Origin: Oreohelix idahoensis
Taxonomy: Eukaryota; Mollusca; Gastropoda; Stylommatophora; Oreohelicidae
Assembly: GCA_024509875.1 (NCBI GenBank)
Contig: JAMPIV010010573.1
Span: 186,001 to 250,000, forward strand
Length of the DNA: 64,000 nucleotides
Direction of reading: 5' to 3'
Position numbers and translations under genes: made by a program. Below, piece by piece: positions 21,794 to 33,590 of this stretch (positions are counted from its first letter, which is position 1; every line of letters starts with the position of its first letter). The notes below the pieces were generated by a model. That model ran no database searches. It was not told where the DNA came from and saw nothing but the letters and a program-made list of their open reading frames with translations.

Positions 21794-22690
21794 GTGGATA
21801 ACTTTAGGGCACCACAGAACTTTAATAAATTTGATCCTAGGGATCAAAATAAAGGTAAGCACCAATTTGATAGGCCACGGTATGACAATAAAAATAAATT
21901 CCCACAATTCGATGAAAGGAAATATGATGAAAGAAAATCTTTCAACCAAGGAAAAAGGTGGTGTAAAAATTGTAAGATGAACAATCATGACACTGACCAT
22001 TGTAGAAGGAAACCTCCTCATTTTGCTGCTATGACATCGGGGAAAAAGGAAAAGAAGGGCAAACCTGAAGAATTACAGGAACCATACCACCCCCCAGTGT
22101 GTGAAGATGTCATTTGTAATGGTGTCACTATAAGATGTTTATATGATACCGGTTTAGATTACGATTCCGTTGTGAGTTCTCACCTGGTGCAGGCCGATCA
22201 ATACACCACAGAAACAGTGGAGATTCAAACTGCAACCAAGGATGTAGCTACCATGACACTTCCCGTCGCCCGAATAAAAGTGAAAACGCGATATATGGAA
22301 GGAATCATAAAAGCAGCAGTGATAAATGAGCCAATCTACCCTCTAATATTGGGGTGTAGATATGTCTTCTTGGGGAATCCCAAGAGACCTGTGATATTGG
22401 CAACAGTGCAGACCAGATCACAGACAAAGAAGGAGGAGGATAATCCAATAAATACTCACCCAGATGAGATGAGGAAGGCACAGGCTGAGGACAAAACACT
22501 CAAGCCATGTTTCAAGAAGTTGCCCAAATCTCATACACCTCCAGGCAAGGGAGAGTTTTATATGAAGAACAAATTGATATATAGGAAGGCTGGATCTGAA
22601 TCCAATGGTCACGGACAGCTGGTCCTTCCCACTTCATATAGGACTAAAGTGTTGGAACTAGGGCATGCGATCCCTTCAGTGGTCATATGG
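21794..22690 (+). pseudogene. Family 2 nucleocapsid and protease, -1 frame
   Basis: The frame continues Gag homology, then shows a CCHC zinc knuckle (CKNCKMNNHDTDHC, CX2CX4HX4C). An aspartic protease follows with LYDTGLDYD (~22138) and a downstream LILGCRYVF flap/strand region. The start of the integrase zinc module (LELGHA) comes next, before a second -1 shift at ~22675-22690. Whether either shift is programmed is unknown; I see no classic heptamer at the first. Confidence 0.75.
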
Positions 22691-25236
22691 GAATCAGCGC
22701 AACAGGACAGCGAATAGCTTGTCACTATTTCTGGCCAGGAATAACTGAAGATATCAAACGATATGTAAAATCCTGTCCAGAGTGCCAACGAGTAGCACCT
22801 AAACATTGGACTGCACCAGCAACTCTGGGGGAAATGCCCATAGTGGGAACACCCTTTGAGAGAGTTGCCGTGGATCTTGTGGGACCTCTCACCCGAACCA
22901 AGAGAAGGAACAGCTACATTCTGACTCTGGTGGACACTTGTTCTATGTGGGGAGAGGCAGTAGCCCTGTCATCGATTGATTCAAAACATGTGGCAGAGGC
23001 ATTGCTCACAATTTTCACAAGGTTAGGCTTTCCCAATCAAATCTTGACTGATAATGGCTCTCAGTTCAAAGGGAAACTAACTGAAGAAGTTTTCAGGATC
23101 TTCCAGGCCAAACACTTCCATTGTAGTGTGTATCATCCCCAAGGGAACGGCCAAGTGGAAAGATTTAACGGCACATTAATGTCGATCCTGAGAAAGTTGG
23201 CACACGAAAAACCAGATACATGGGACCAGTACCTGCACGCCGCCCTCTTTGCTTATCGGGAGGTACCCCATAGTTCAACCGGTATGGCCCCGGCAACATT
23301 ATTGTTTGGAAGGCCAATAAAAGGTCCACTTGAAGCTTTGTTAAGAACGTGGACTGATGAAAAGGCAGAGGAAAACATTACATCTTCATACCAATATGTG
23401 AATGAGCTGACCACTCGGTTGAAAACTGGCTGGAAACTTGCCAATGAAAATTTGAAACAAGCCAGGAAGAAACATGCTGCCTATTATAACAGGAAGGCGA
23501 AAGACAGAAATTTGGCTGTGGGAGAGAAGGTACTGCTTCTTTTGCCTGGGAGTCAGAATAAGTTACAAATTGGATGGCAGGGTCCATATACAGTTCTAGA
23601 GAAGGTGTCTAGAACAAATTATAAGATAGATAAGAAGGGGAAAGAAAAAATCTATCATGTGAATCTCCTGAAGAAATATTTGGAAAGAGAACATCAGGAA
23701 GAGACACACTTGTTGACCTTGTCCATCGCCATGGAGATGAAAAAGGAACCACTTTCATCATTTGAATATCCATTACACCCCTGTGAGACAGCAGCACAGG
23801 TGAAAATCAGTACACATTTAACGAAAACTCAGAAAGAGAGAGTGCAACAGGTTCTAAAGAATCATGCAGAGGTGTTAACAGACCGACCAGGGCATACAAA
23901 CCTATTGGAATATGATATGAAACTCATAGACTCCACACCTGTCTGTATGAAACCATATTCGATTCCGTTTGCTAAGGAAAAAGCTTTGAAGGAAGAGATA
24001 GACTATCTATTGAAGGAAGGAATTATTTCGCACAGTGAGTCTTCGTATAGTTCCGGGGTGGTACTCTTAAGGAAGCCCTCTGGAGAACATAGACTCTGTA
24101 TAGATTACAGGAGACTGAATGCTATTACAGAAGGACAGGTGGATCCATTGCCGGATACAAATCAGCTGTTTGCCAGACTAAATAAAGCTAAATATTTCTC
24201 AAAAGTGGATCTGAGTAAAGGATACTATCAGATTCCAGTAAAGCCTGAGGTTAGACCATACCTAGCTTTTAGTACCTCAGAAGGACACTATGAGTTTAAT
24301 AGATTGCCATTTGGATTGAAGAATGCGCCTAGTGTCTTCTCTAGAATGATGAGAAAATTATTGGATCCTCTGAATAATCCCTGTATAACAAATTTTATGG
24401 ATGATATCCTTATAGCAACAGAAACATTTGAGGAACACATTGACTCTCTGAACATGCTGTTTGATCGACTTAGGGAGGCAAATTTAACAGCCCGACCAAC
24501 CAAATGTTGCGTTGGATGTAAAGAATTGGAATTTTTGGGACACACAGTTTATCAGGGAAACATGACCCCTGACCCAAAGAACTTAGAGAAACTACAGAAA
24601 GCCCCGAGACCACAAACCAAGAAGGACGTGAGATCCTTTGTCTCATTATGTGGTTTCTACCAGAAGTATATCAAAAACTTTAATTCCATATGTGCACCGT
24701 TAACTGAATTGACACGTAAAGGACATCCAGATCGCATTACATGGACTCCACAATGTGAAATGACTTACCAAGAATTGAAGGAAAAGCTCACAAGTAAACC
24801 CATTTTGAAATTACCTGACTTAAGTCAAGAATTCATAGTAAGGACGGATGCAAGTAATATTGGGTTAGGTGCAACTTTACTACAGAAATCAGATGCATTG
24901 GATGGGGAATTAAGCCCAGTGGCATATGCTAGCAGAAAGTTGAATAAAGCTGAAATCAACTACTCAACTAGCGAAAAAGAATGTCTTGCAGTAATATGGG
25001 CAATAAAGAAATTCAATATTTATCTATATGGGAAGGCATTTAAGTTGCAAACTGACCACAAACCTTTATCGTTTTTAGCACAGGCTAAGCATGAGAACTC
25101 TAGGTTACTCCGATGGTCTTTGCTTCTGGCTCCATATAATTTTAGCATTGAATATATATCTGGAAAAACCAATCTGGGAGCGGATTTTTTAAGCCGCCAT
25201 CCGTGTGATGAGAATCACCGAAAACCCCAGAAATAA
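22687..25236 (+). CDS. pol: Family 2 Pol: integrase, then reverse transcriptase, RNase H
   Basis: The frame begins inside the integrase zinc module (GHMG...CPECQ). The integrase core has D (VAVDLVGP), D (LTDNGSQF) and E (GQVERFNG), then AALFAYREVPHSSTG and a GPY-like WQGPYTVLEK. Reverse transcriptase follows (LCIDYRRLN, YFSKVDLSKGYYQI, FMDDILIA), then RNase H (VRTDAS, LQTDHKPL, GADFLSRHP). All catalytic residues I could locate are present. The true protein is a fusion with the upstream frame; no convincing own start is seen. The stop is followed by 54 nt, a purine tract and the 3' LTR. Confidence 0.9.
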   Translation: MGISATGQRIACHYFWPGITEDIKRYVKSCPECQRVAPKHWTAPATLGEMPIVGTPFERVAVDLVGPLTRTKRRNSYILTLVDTCSMWGEAVALSSIDSKHVAEALLTIFTRLGFPNQILTDNGSQFKGKLTEEVFRIFQAKHFHCSVYHPQGNGQVERFNGTLMSILRKLAHEKPDTWDQYLHAALFAYREVPHSSTGMAPATLLFGRPIKGPLEALLRTWTDEKAEENITSSYQYVNELTTRLKTGWKLANENLKQARKKHAAYYNRKAKDRNLAVGEKVLLLLPGSQNKLQIGWQGPYTVLEKVSRTNYKIDKKGKEKIYHVNLLKKYLEREHQEETHLLTLSIAMEMKKEPLSSFEYPLHPCETAAQVKISTHLTKTQKERVQQVLKNHAEVLTDRPGHTNLLEYDMKLIDSTPVCMKPYSIPFAKEKALKEEIDYLLKEGIISHSESSYSSGVVLLRKPSGEHRLCIDYRRLNAITEGQVDPLPDTNQLFARLNKAKYFSKVDLSKGYYQIPVKPEVRPYLAFSTSEGHYEFNRLPFGLKNAPSVFSRMMRKLLDPLNNPCITNFMDDILIATETFEEHIDSLNMLFDRLREANLTARPTKCCVGCKELEFLGHTVYQGNMTPDPKNLEKLQKAPRPQTKKDVRSFVSLCGFYQKYIKNFNSICAPLTELTRKGHPDRITWTPQCEMTYQELKEKLTSKPILKLPDLSQEFIVRTDASNIGLGATLLQKSDALDGELSPVAYASRKLNKAEINYSTSEKECLAVIWAIKKFNIYLYGKAFKLQTDHKPLSFLAQAKHENSRLLRWSLLLAPYNFSIEYISGKTNLGADFLSRHPCDENHRKPQK

Positions 25237-25290
25237 TAATAAATTTCTCTATGTGTATATAGAATAAAGGACTGACATATAATGTCTGTT

Positions 25291-25303
25291 TTAAGAGGGG
25301 AGG
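25291..25303 (+). promoter_or_regulatory. Polypurine tract of family 2
   Basis: The purine-rich sequence TTAAGAGGGGAGG is immediately before the 3' LTR TG, the expected position for plus-strand priming. Confidence 0.85.
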
Positions 25304-27621
25304 TGTCATGAAATATTCTAATCCACATATATAAATTATTAGGTAAATATGAAGCCTAACAAATAAAATTAATAAAGAGAAGAGCAATGGTAAAATGACA
25401 GTGCTGTCACAAGGAATGTACTCGAAATCCCCCTTGTTTTCTGCTTCGTCTGCAAATTGTAACGCTTTCACGTTGATATAAAAGCTTACTGTATTATTAC
25501 CCGCTTTCTTCAATGAAACGTGTGCTGTATTTCTTGGAAAAGCATTGAGAGGCCCTGCGTAATGACCTAAATTAATCCTAACATTAATTATATTACGTTA
25601 CCAAAACGAACGAACAGATGGACAAAAGGATAGCGAGAAGGGAGAGGCAGAAAGCCGAACACTAAACACGCTTCGCGCGATACGCAAATGCTGCCATCAC
25701 GCGTGTAAGTCTACATGCACTAATTTTTTTTCAGACGGACAGTGATAAAATACACTACCCTTTCCCAGAGTTAGGTTTATAAATCATAACAGACTCTTAT
25801 TAGAAAAGATAACAATAGATGGGTTTACGTTTGAACACATAACAGTACCCAGACAGCACATCTTCGAAACAGGAGGTAGAAGAAATTGCATATTTTGAAC
25901 GCAGCCACGTAGCTCCTTTAAATTAGTATTTTTGGGTTCCTTAGGGCTTGCTGACAAATAATATGTAAAACGTTACGCAAATAGTCCAGGAATTAATAAA
26001 TTATACCCAAAATAAAATATTGGGGGTGCCTGACAGCATAAAATCATTTCTGCTCATAAGATTTTTTTTTAACGTGTTTGAAAAAAATTTACGTTACAGA
26101 AATAGCCTACCATGTAAACTCCAAATTGATTGGAGCGCAACAAATGAAAGCCTAACCACGATTGGTCGGGCTATAAATACTATCTTGGTTGTTAGGGGAA
26201 ACGGGGAAAGGTAACATTTTTTCAAACACTTGTCGAAACGGGGCTCATTGGTCAGACTCGCTGATATACACACTTGGGAGCGTTAGTTCGAAACCACTTG
26301 TTTAAAATAGCTTGATAAAGCATCAGTGCGTTGAGGCCAGCATATATTTTGCTCAATAAAAGCCTGGAACATAGGCAGATGGAAATTTGTGCCAGTTTGT
26401 GCCAGAATTCATTGCTAATCAACGTATCTGTGTTATTCGTATGAATTGTGGTAAGCTTGAACCATTCAATATCTTTTAATGAAAATTGAATGTGAATTGT
26501 TGATTTATGCCTGTATATATATGTGTAGTTCAGTGGCCAACGTGAGGTAAAGCCTGTAATGCTCCAGCCTGAACAGAGGGTGTCGGAGAGAAGTAAAACG
26601 GCATGGAATGGCCAAACAGTACACTGACACCTGGATGATTGACTAGAAAGAAATAATGCTGGAAGTGCAGAGGCGTAGTAACCATTAGGAAGGGTAATGC
26701 TGGTATAAAGTATTTCAGATGAAGCTGACTGTTGGCCTAACGCTCTGAACGCAATGTTTGTGATGTATTGTGATCAGTGTAAAAAGAACAGAGCTTTGCT
26801 GAATCCAGTGTCGGACAGCATACTCCTTGGTCCTTTTAGCTATCAGTGAGGTGTCTCCAGAGCCCAGAGGAGAATTCGAGCAGAGGAGTCCTTTCCTGCC
26901 GCCATCACGCCAGATAAGCTAACTTGGCCAGCTGAGCTCAACATTATGTCCCCTCATATTGAACTGACTTTATAAAATTAACATTAAGAGGGGAATTTAC
27001 TTGTCTTAAAATCAGGAACTGTGAACATCTCCAATACTGGTCCCTAAAGACAAACTATTGAAGTCATGATGACAAATACCAACAGAGCTTGAACAAAACA
27101 AAACCAGTATTACCTCATTTTACTACTACACAACTGACACACATAGAACATTTGTAATAATATATGTCACTACAATATTCATATTAAATACATTCTGTAC
27201 ATAACTTGTAATTTAAATTGATTGTGATTCCTGATTCCCTTGTAGTTGAATCAGGACACATATTCATTCATGCCAGTAATGAATACATATTGTTATTTGA
27301 AAGTTATCAGTGCCTCCTTTAAGATATTCTCATAGAGTGTTATATGTATGTGAGTGTCACAGTGTTGTCAAGAGTAGTGGATTACATTAAATTGTTTATC
27401 TGTCTGTTGTTGTGACTTACACGTCTTCATACACATACCCTAGACACATAACGTAGCATCACACTATTCCAGAATAATTCTGACTGAGATAAAGAGATAT
27501 GTGGTAGCAAGTAAGGTTATCTATAATACACTACTCTTAATAGATATAGATACCTTCACAGCTGATCTCAGTCAGTACACTAAGTCCCCTATAAATATTT
27601 ATAACATCCCACTTCACCACA
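25304..27621 (+). repeat. 3' LTR of family 2 (2318 bp)
   Basis: Same termini as the 5' LTR. A ~83-bp deletion at about 26788, two shorter T-runs and a few base changes distinguish it from the 5' copy, so the insertion is not brand new. Confidence 0.95.
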
Positions 27622-27626
27622 ATCAT

Positions 27627-28034
27627 CACCTAGTAGTAGCAAGACTGAAGGTGAAACTCAGAGCTGCTGGACCAGTTACAGTCAAACAGAAAGATATAAC
27701 ATCATGAAACTTAAAGACCCCCTCACCAGAAAAGCGTTCGTGGTCGACGTAAAGAGACGATATCTGATTACCAAAAGCCAGGAAAGAACAGAGACCGACG
27801 ATGTCAACCAGAAATTCAACACCATCTCAACAATATACAAAGAAAGCAGCAAGTCATGCTTGGGATTCCAGGAAAGAAAGAGCCAAGACTGGATAACACC
27901 AGAAACGCTAAACACCACAGCGAAGAGAAAGGAAATGAAAAGAAAGAAAACAGAAGCTAAGTCTCCCAGGTTAAAGGCAATATATGGTGAACAGTACAGT
28001 CAGCTGGACAAGGAAGTAAAAGGTCAAACCCGTG
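27627..28034 (+). pseudogene. LINE ORF part 2: between endonuclease and RT
   Basis: Continues the endonuclease as HLVVARLKVKLRAAGP, then (after a 1-nt shift near 27690) MKLKDPLTRKAFVVDVK through to EVKGQTR. It is cut by the solo LTR after CCGTG, and the next codons (ANKRTFLDDLARQ) resume at 30560. Confidence 0.88.
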
Positions 28035-29246
28035 TGTAAAGTGCAATCTTTACTATCTTGCAATATAATACATTTATATACTTATTATGTTCGCAAATAT
28101 TTTGTAAACAAAGTATTTCCTTTTTTAAGTGCTTAAGGAGAAGTCATTTTTGAGTTACTTCCCTTGAAAGGAGTTCCGTCATCTTCGATCGGATTCCGCG
28201 GACGAATCTAGGCCTACTGCGATTTATTCTTTGGCTGGGTAGGAATAGATTGTTCTTGCTTCAGTATATCTATGGCCTGAATTTATACGTAGTGTTTGTA
28301 TGAGTAGGACGAGTCTGTCTTATATATGGATATCTTTACATTTCTAAGTCGAACTATGTTGGTTGTCGCTAGAAAAGGTCAAAGGCTATGCAGCGGAAGT
28401 ATCGCTAGCAGGGGGGTGTGATTCATGGCTGTCATCCTGTCGGGATGTCGAATTTTGTTGTAGCAGGCTTATCGCTGAAAAAGTGATCTATAAGTAAATG
28501 GGGAAAAGTGATAGTCATTTAGACATGTTGTATGTACTTTACCCCAGTGTTTATTCTCTTTTGCCAAGGAATGGCAAAGTTATATTTCGCATAGAAAGGT
28601 AAAACCACAATTTATTATGAACTTGGGCTTCGCCATCGTTGTCGATAAGCAGATGCACAGTGGTACTTTTGAAAAGAGTATTTATTCAAAGGAAGATGAC
28701 ATTCCTATGTATCAGCACTAGATTATATGATATTATTCAATTACCTCTATGATAGAAGCTATGAAGAAATGAGGACATTTAACGAATGATCAATTTTGGT
28801 CTGTATCCAATAGTGAGTGAAGCTCACGAGAGAAGCACAGCCATGTTGAAATCCATATACTTTGTATTTATCGAGTGAGAAAAAGGGATGCCTGTACTAT
28901 CGCTCGATGAACCAAGAGATCACTGCTACATGTGAGAACCCATGTCTGGGATTCCTATATCTTTATGAAAAATATATATATTGAACTTTACGTGAAGGGA
29001 TATTCGCTAGACGAGGTTAGGTCTAGGAGCCTTCCTATATATTGGTTATGGTCTGACGTGCCCAGTCAGTAAAGCCAGATGATTTACATGATGGAACTCT
29101 GAATGCTTATTTACGAATGCTCCATTATGATATTTGCCAAGCATGAATGCTAACTTAAGATGATATTCCTGTGACCAACATTATGCTGTCTATGTAAAAA
29201 AAAACAAACAAAAAAAAAAAAAACAAAAAAAACAAAAAAAAAATAA

Positions 29247-29277
<31 letters not shown>

Positions 29278-29580
29278 AAACAACACACCACACCAAAAAA
29301 AAAAAAGACAGGAAAAAAAAAACAAAACCAAAAAAAAAAAAAAAAAAAAAAAAACAAACACACAAAAAAAAAAAACCCACAAAAACACAACCACAAAACA
29401 CAAAACAACAACCAAAACCCCACAAAAACCAAAACAACAAACAAACCAACAAAAAAAAAAAAACAAAAACACAAAAAAACCCAAAAAACACACAAAAAAA
29501 AAAAAAACACCCCAACCCAACAAAAAACACCAAAAAAAAAAAAAAAAAAAAAAAGGGCAACCCCCCCCCCCCCCCAAAAA

Positions 29581-29617
<37 letters not shown>

Positions 29618-30554
29618 ACAAAAAAAAAAAAACACAACACACACCACAAACAACACAACCCCCAAAAAACACCCACACCACACACACAAAAAAACCCAAA
29701 AAAACCAAAAAAAAAAAACAAAAAAAAAAAAAAAAAAAAAAAAACCACCCACAAAAAAAACACAAAAAAAAACAACCCCCAAACAAAAACCACCCAAACC
29801 CCCAAAAAACAAAACCAACACACCCAAAAAAAAAAAAAAAAAAAAACCAAACCCCCTCCAAAAAAAAAAAAAAACAAAAAAACAAAAAAAAAAAAAAACA
29901 AAAAAAAAAAAAAACCAAAAAAAAACAAAAAAAAAAAAAAAAAACAAAAAAAAAACCCAAAAAAACCCCCCCCCCAACAAAACAAAAACAAAAAACAAAA
30001 AAACAACCAAAAAAAAAAACCACACAAAAAACCAAAAAAAAAAAAAACAACCACAACAAACAAAAAAAAACAAAAAAACAAAAAAAAAAAAAAACAAAAA
30101 AAAAAAACAAAAAAAAAAAAAACCCCCCCCCCCCCCCAAAAAACCGACATTTGTTCCTGTAACCATACACGTACTGTCCAAGTGTGCGTCCCATTAAATG
30201 TTATAAAAAGACCACCGTAGTTCCAGTACTTCTTGAATTCGAACAGTGTGAGTATGAGTGATGTACTACCAACCTGTCAACTCTATCGAATCATTCTACC
30301 ATTCGCGTTCTGACATTCATATACACACTCATTGTCTACACTCACATTCTTGTCGGAGCCTCATCATGTTCCAGGACAAGATGACCTGTTTGACCAAAAC
30401 TGTGCTGGGTTTAATGAGTTGACAATCGTTACACTTTACTACACCAGTCCCAACATCTACATTTATCAACTGGTGGATATTCACGGCATTTAACAAATAA
30501 AGCGTGATTTAACAACTAGTAGCCAGTATGAGTTAACAACTACAGAGTTTAACA
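28035..30554 (+). mobile_element. Solo LTR related to element A (2520 bp), TSD CCGTG
   Basis: Starts TGTAAAGTGC, ends GAGTTTAACA, and is flanked by exact CCGTG copies (28030-28034 and 30555-30559). Excising it rejoins the LINE frame. It shares the GCCTGAATT block and the TGACGTGCCCAGTCA dyad (29054-29068) with the LTR of element A. A solo LTR arises by recombination between the two LTRs. About 950 bp of it is the A/C-only tract, so the LTR without the tract is ~1.57 kb, close to A's estimate. Confidence 0.85.
29196..30145. repeat. ~950-bp tract composed almost only of A and C
   Basis: Apart from a handful of G and T (for example near 29243, 29306, 29554 and 29857), every base is A or C, in irregular homopolymer runs with no period. 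The opposite strand is therefore G/T-only and cannot form stop codons, which creates three overlapping 330-343-codon pseudo-ORFs. It is either a real simple-sequence expansion or an assembly artefact. Confidence 0.97.
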
Positions 30555-30559
30555 CCGTG

Positions 30560-31177
30560 CTAACAAAAGGACATTTCTGGATGACCTTGCAAGACAGGCA
30601 GAAGAGGCAGCACTGAGCAATGAACAAAGCACAGTTTATAAAATAACTAACGCTATCAGTGGAAAACGAGGTGCAAACAACATAACATTAGTAAGAGACA
30701 AGCAAGGAAATCTCATCACCACAGCACAGGGGCAGGAAACAAGATGGGCAGAGCACTTCAGAGATACACTGAATAATGAATCACCAGAGACTCAGCTGAA
30801 TGTTCCTGAGGCTGAAAATGACTTAGACGTAAATGCAGACATTCCACGAAAAGAAGAAATCACCACAGCTATCAAAGGGCTAAAAAATGGAAAAGCGCCT
30901 GGTCACGACAATCTAAATGCTGAGCTATTCAAGACAGACCCTGAACTAGCAGCAGAACTATTAGAACCACTGTTTGCACAAATCTGGGAAACTGAGACAA
31001 ATAAACTGAGGAAAGAACAAGCGGGCTTCAGAAAGACAGAAGATGTGCAGATCATGTATTTACCCTCAGGAACATTATAGAGCAGTGCTCAGAATGGCAG
31101 AGAACGCTGTACATTAACTTTGTTGATTTTGAAAAGGCTTTCGACAACATACACAGGGACAGCCTATGGAAAATTCT
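30560..31177 (+). pseudogene. LINE ORF part 3: N-terminal RT
   Basis: Reads FLDDLARQAEEAALSNEQST, ITNAISGKRGANN, WAEHFRDTLN, and AIKGLKNGKAPGHDNLNAEL (RT block 1). Then IWETE joins directly to NKLRKEQAGFRK, implying loss of about 45 codons of RT. A frameshift near 31030 follows, then YINFVDFEKAFDNIHRDSLW with the first catalytic Asp. It is cut by the reverse solo LTR after ATTCT. Confidence 0.88.
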
Positions 31178-33585
31178 TGTGGTGGGTTTTGATGTTATGA
31201 AATATTGTTGCAATGTTTCACTACTGTACTGAATGAGGTCAGCTGTGAAGGTCCATGATTCTAACAAATTTAAGGTTGAGTTATCAGGGTGCCTTTCTGC
31301 TACCACCTTATGACCTCAAGCAGACTTATTCTTGACTAATATGTATGATAGCTACGTCTAATGTCTAGGGATATGCCAGTGTTTTGTGATGGTAATATCA
31401 CAATAACACACACACACACATATAAACAAATATTAAAGTCTATAATTAAAGGAAATAACACCTGGTGTAACTTTTTACAATTAATAATTTTCTGTATGAT
31501 TTATTGGTCCTGAACTTAGTATTTTTCTGGTCAGGACTCTCAAAAATGATAGGAATTGAAGGTATTTACATAAACAAACTTTTAACCCAAAGGGACAATT
31601 TGTCCAACATACAATGTTAATTACAACAATAATAGTGTTATTAAGTTTTTATATCACTGGTTCTAACACTGGATGGCTGTTTGGGCTTTTATAATCATCC
31701 CCACTTCTTTACTATATACTGTCACTGTTAAATTCTTTAGGGAAATAGTTTATTTCTGTTGTACAGGGATGCGGTTGTCTTAAAGCTGATGAAGGGTCAG
31801 GGTGCCAGATATTTTACTTATCTTGGCACACTTGAACAGTCTGTAATCTTGTTGTCCAACGATTTCACTTGGATATTTGAGCCAAAAGTAACAGGGTAGA
31901 CTCTGTAGATCCCTGTCACTACTGGAACTGCAACGAATTTTCACTACTTCTCACAGACATCTGACACCAGGCTAGTGCCAGATAAAAACCCTGTAACAAT
32001 GAAATAATGTCTCCTTGTTGATATCTTACTAAAACTGTTATTCCTACAATTTAGAATACATAAGAAATAAAGAGCTGGGTCATATCTACTGGACCAATTC
32101 AGCACATCCATTACAAAGTGTACCAGTGTTGTTAACATGTCTCTCCTACAAAGGCGGCACTGCATCTGCAATAATATTATTAATCTTTCTTTTCTTCCAT
32201 ACAATAGGATAGGTGAGCTGTGTCCCTCAGGCCACCTAAGAAAACATTTTTATCTCACAAAACATGTGCATTTACAAAACTGGCAATGTGTTATAGCCTA
32301 ATTCTACCTCCAGGCCCTGCATAAATCAGCTTGGGACCTGATTACTTACAGTCGTGATGGCAGCATCTCTCACTCACATTTTTAAACAAAATATATATGA
32401 ATAATGTCGGTCTTACCAGAAATTCAATGAAAAAACACAGGTACGTTGAATAACAGACTCCAGATGTACTGCTGGCTGGACTGTGATGCCTAACTTTATG
32501 TTAAATATATATTTAGTATTAAGGCTAGTCACATTTCACAGTAATTCACACGTCCTGATTAAGGGGAAAATAATATTCAAATGGCGTCGAGCCTTTGCAT
32601 TTTCTCAATAATATGAAAGGCTTTGGCCAATGAACGAACGACAATTTTGAAATTTGAAATTAAAAGCAAAAACAGACTATTTTTGGACACAAACAAGTTT
32701 TTCTCCTCTCTCCTTCTTAGATTTATACTGCTAAATATATTTTGTGTTAAGCCATCCCATAATTTCTCTCCCCTTGTCTACCCCTCCTCCAATAGAATAT
32801 ATGTAACCTTTTCCTGCCTTTTTCAAGGACGCGTCAAAAATGTTAGCTTTAGTGCAAGTCAAAACGAGCATGTGTTGGTTCGTCTGTCAAAACCAAAACA
32901 GTCTTTTGTCAATAACTTTCTTATCTACGGGGGAATTTTGCAATTTTCAACATATTATTTACCAGAAGACTATAAGCCATCAAGCTAACTAAGTTTTGTG
33001 TTCACATTCCTATTAATAACAAATTCCATATTTTTTTTCAATGTTAGTCTTCAATATTATTGAAATCCAGAACTACCACCTGTTCACTTCTTTCTACCGC
33101 TATTTTCAAACGAAAAACGACAATCTCCCGTATTACGTCAGAAATACGACATTTTTATAAGAGCTAATGTTGTTTGCGTTACCCAATTGCAGAACATATT
33201 TTGAATTTGCGTGGTATTTCAAACGGCTAACGATACTATCGCGTTTTCGCTAGGTTTTTTATATTCAAACCACGCGTGCAGATGGTATCATTTTTCTGTC
33301 TCTCACTTTTATGCGTTCGTCTGTTTTATTCTTCTTATCTTTCTGGGAACAACATGCATGTAGTTTTTCAAAATTAGTACCGTTAACCCTTGACGGGCGA
33401 GTTATAAAGTCCAATACCACTGGCGCGAAAATAAGGTTTTCACAATACGTTCTTATCTCATTGCGATGACTGGCGGGACAAAGAAGACGCGTTACAACTT
33501 TGCTATTTCTATTTCTACACATATTATTATGATTTTTATACATATAAATAATAATTTTATCGCTGTATCAATGTACTTCATCACA
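31178..33585 (-). mobile_element. Solo LTR, reverse orientation, family-2-like (2408 bp), TSD ATTCT
   Basis: Exact ATTCT copies flank it (31173-31177 and 33586-33590), and removing it restores LINE codons WKILRAYGIP. On the minus strand it starts TGTGATGAAGTAC and ends ACCCACCACA. Near its 3' end, CCTTCACAGCTGA plus a CAGTAC block match the 3' end of the family-2 LTR. Length also matches (2408 versus 2403 bp). Confidence 0.88.
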
Positions 33586-33590
33586 ATTCT

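Larger units (their letters stand above)
18123..27621 (+). mobile_element. Complete LTR retrotransposon, family 2 (INT-before-RT gypsy type)
   Basis: The 9.5-kb element has LTRs at 18123-20525 and 25304-27621 and an exact 5-bp TSD ATCAT (18118-18122 and 27622-27626). A primer-binding-site candidate lies 5 nt after the 5' LTR and a purine tract directly before the 3' LTR. Gag and pol are open except for two frame changes. Domain order is Gag-PR-INT-RT-RNaseH, as in element A, but sequence is clearly divergent from A. It sits in the endonuclease of the LINE. Confidence 0.95.

Noticed and set aside
28409..28430. G-rich tract followed by ATGGCTGTCAT, resembling the polypurine tract and LTR start of element B
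   Set aside because: The TSD CCGTG at 28030 and 30555 places the whole region inside one solo LTR, so the resemblance is probably coincidental.
29150..30194. Three overlapping reverse-strand ORFs of 331-343 codons rich in Phe, Gly, Cys, Val and Trp
   Set aside because: The strand is almost only G and T, so stop codons cannot occur. All three frames are open and no domain is seen.
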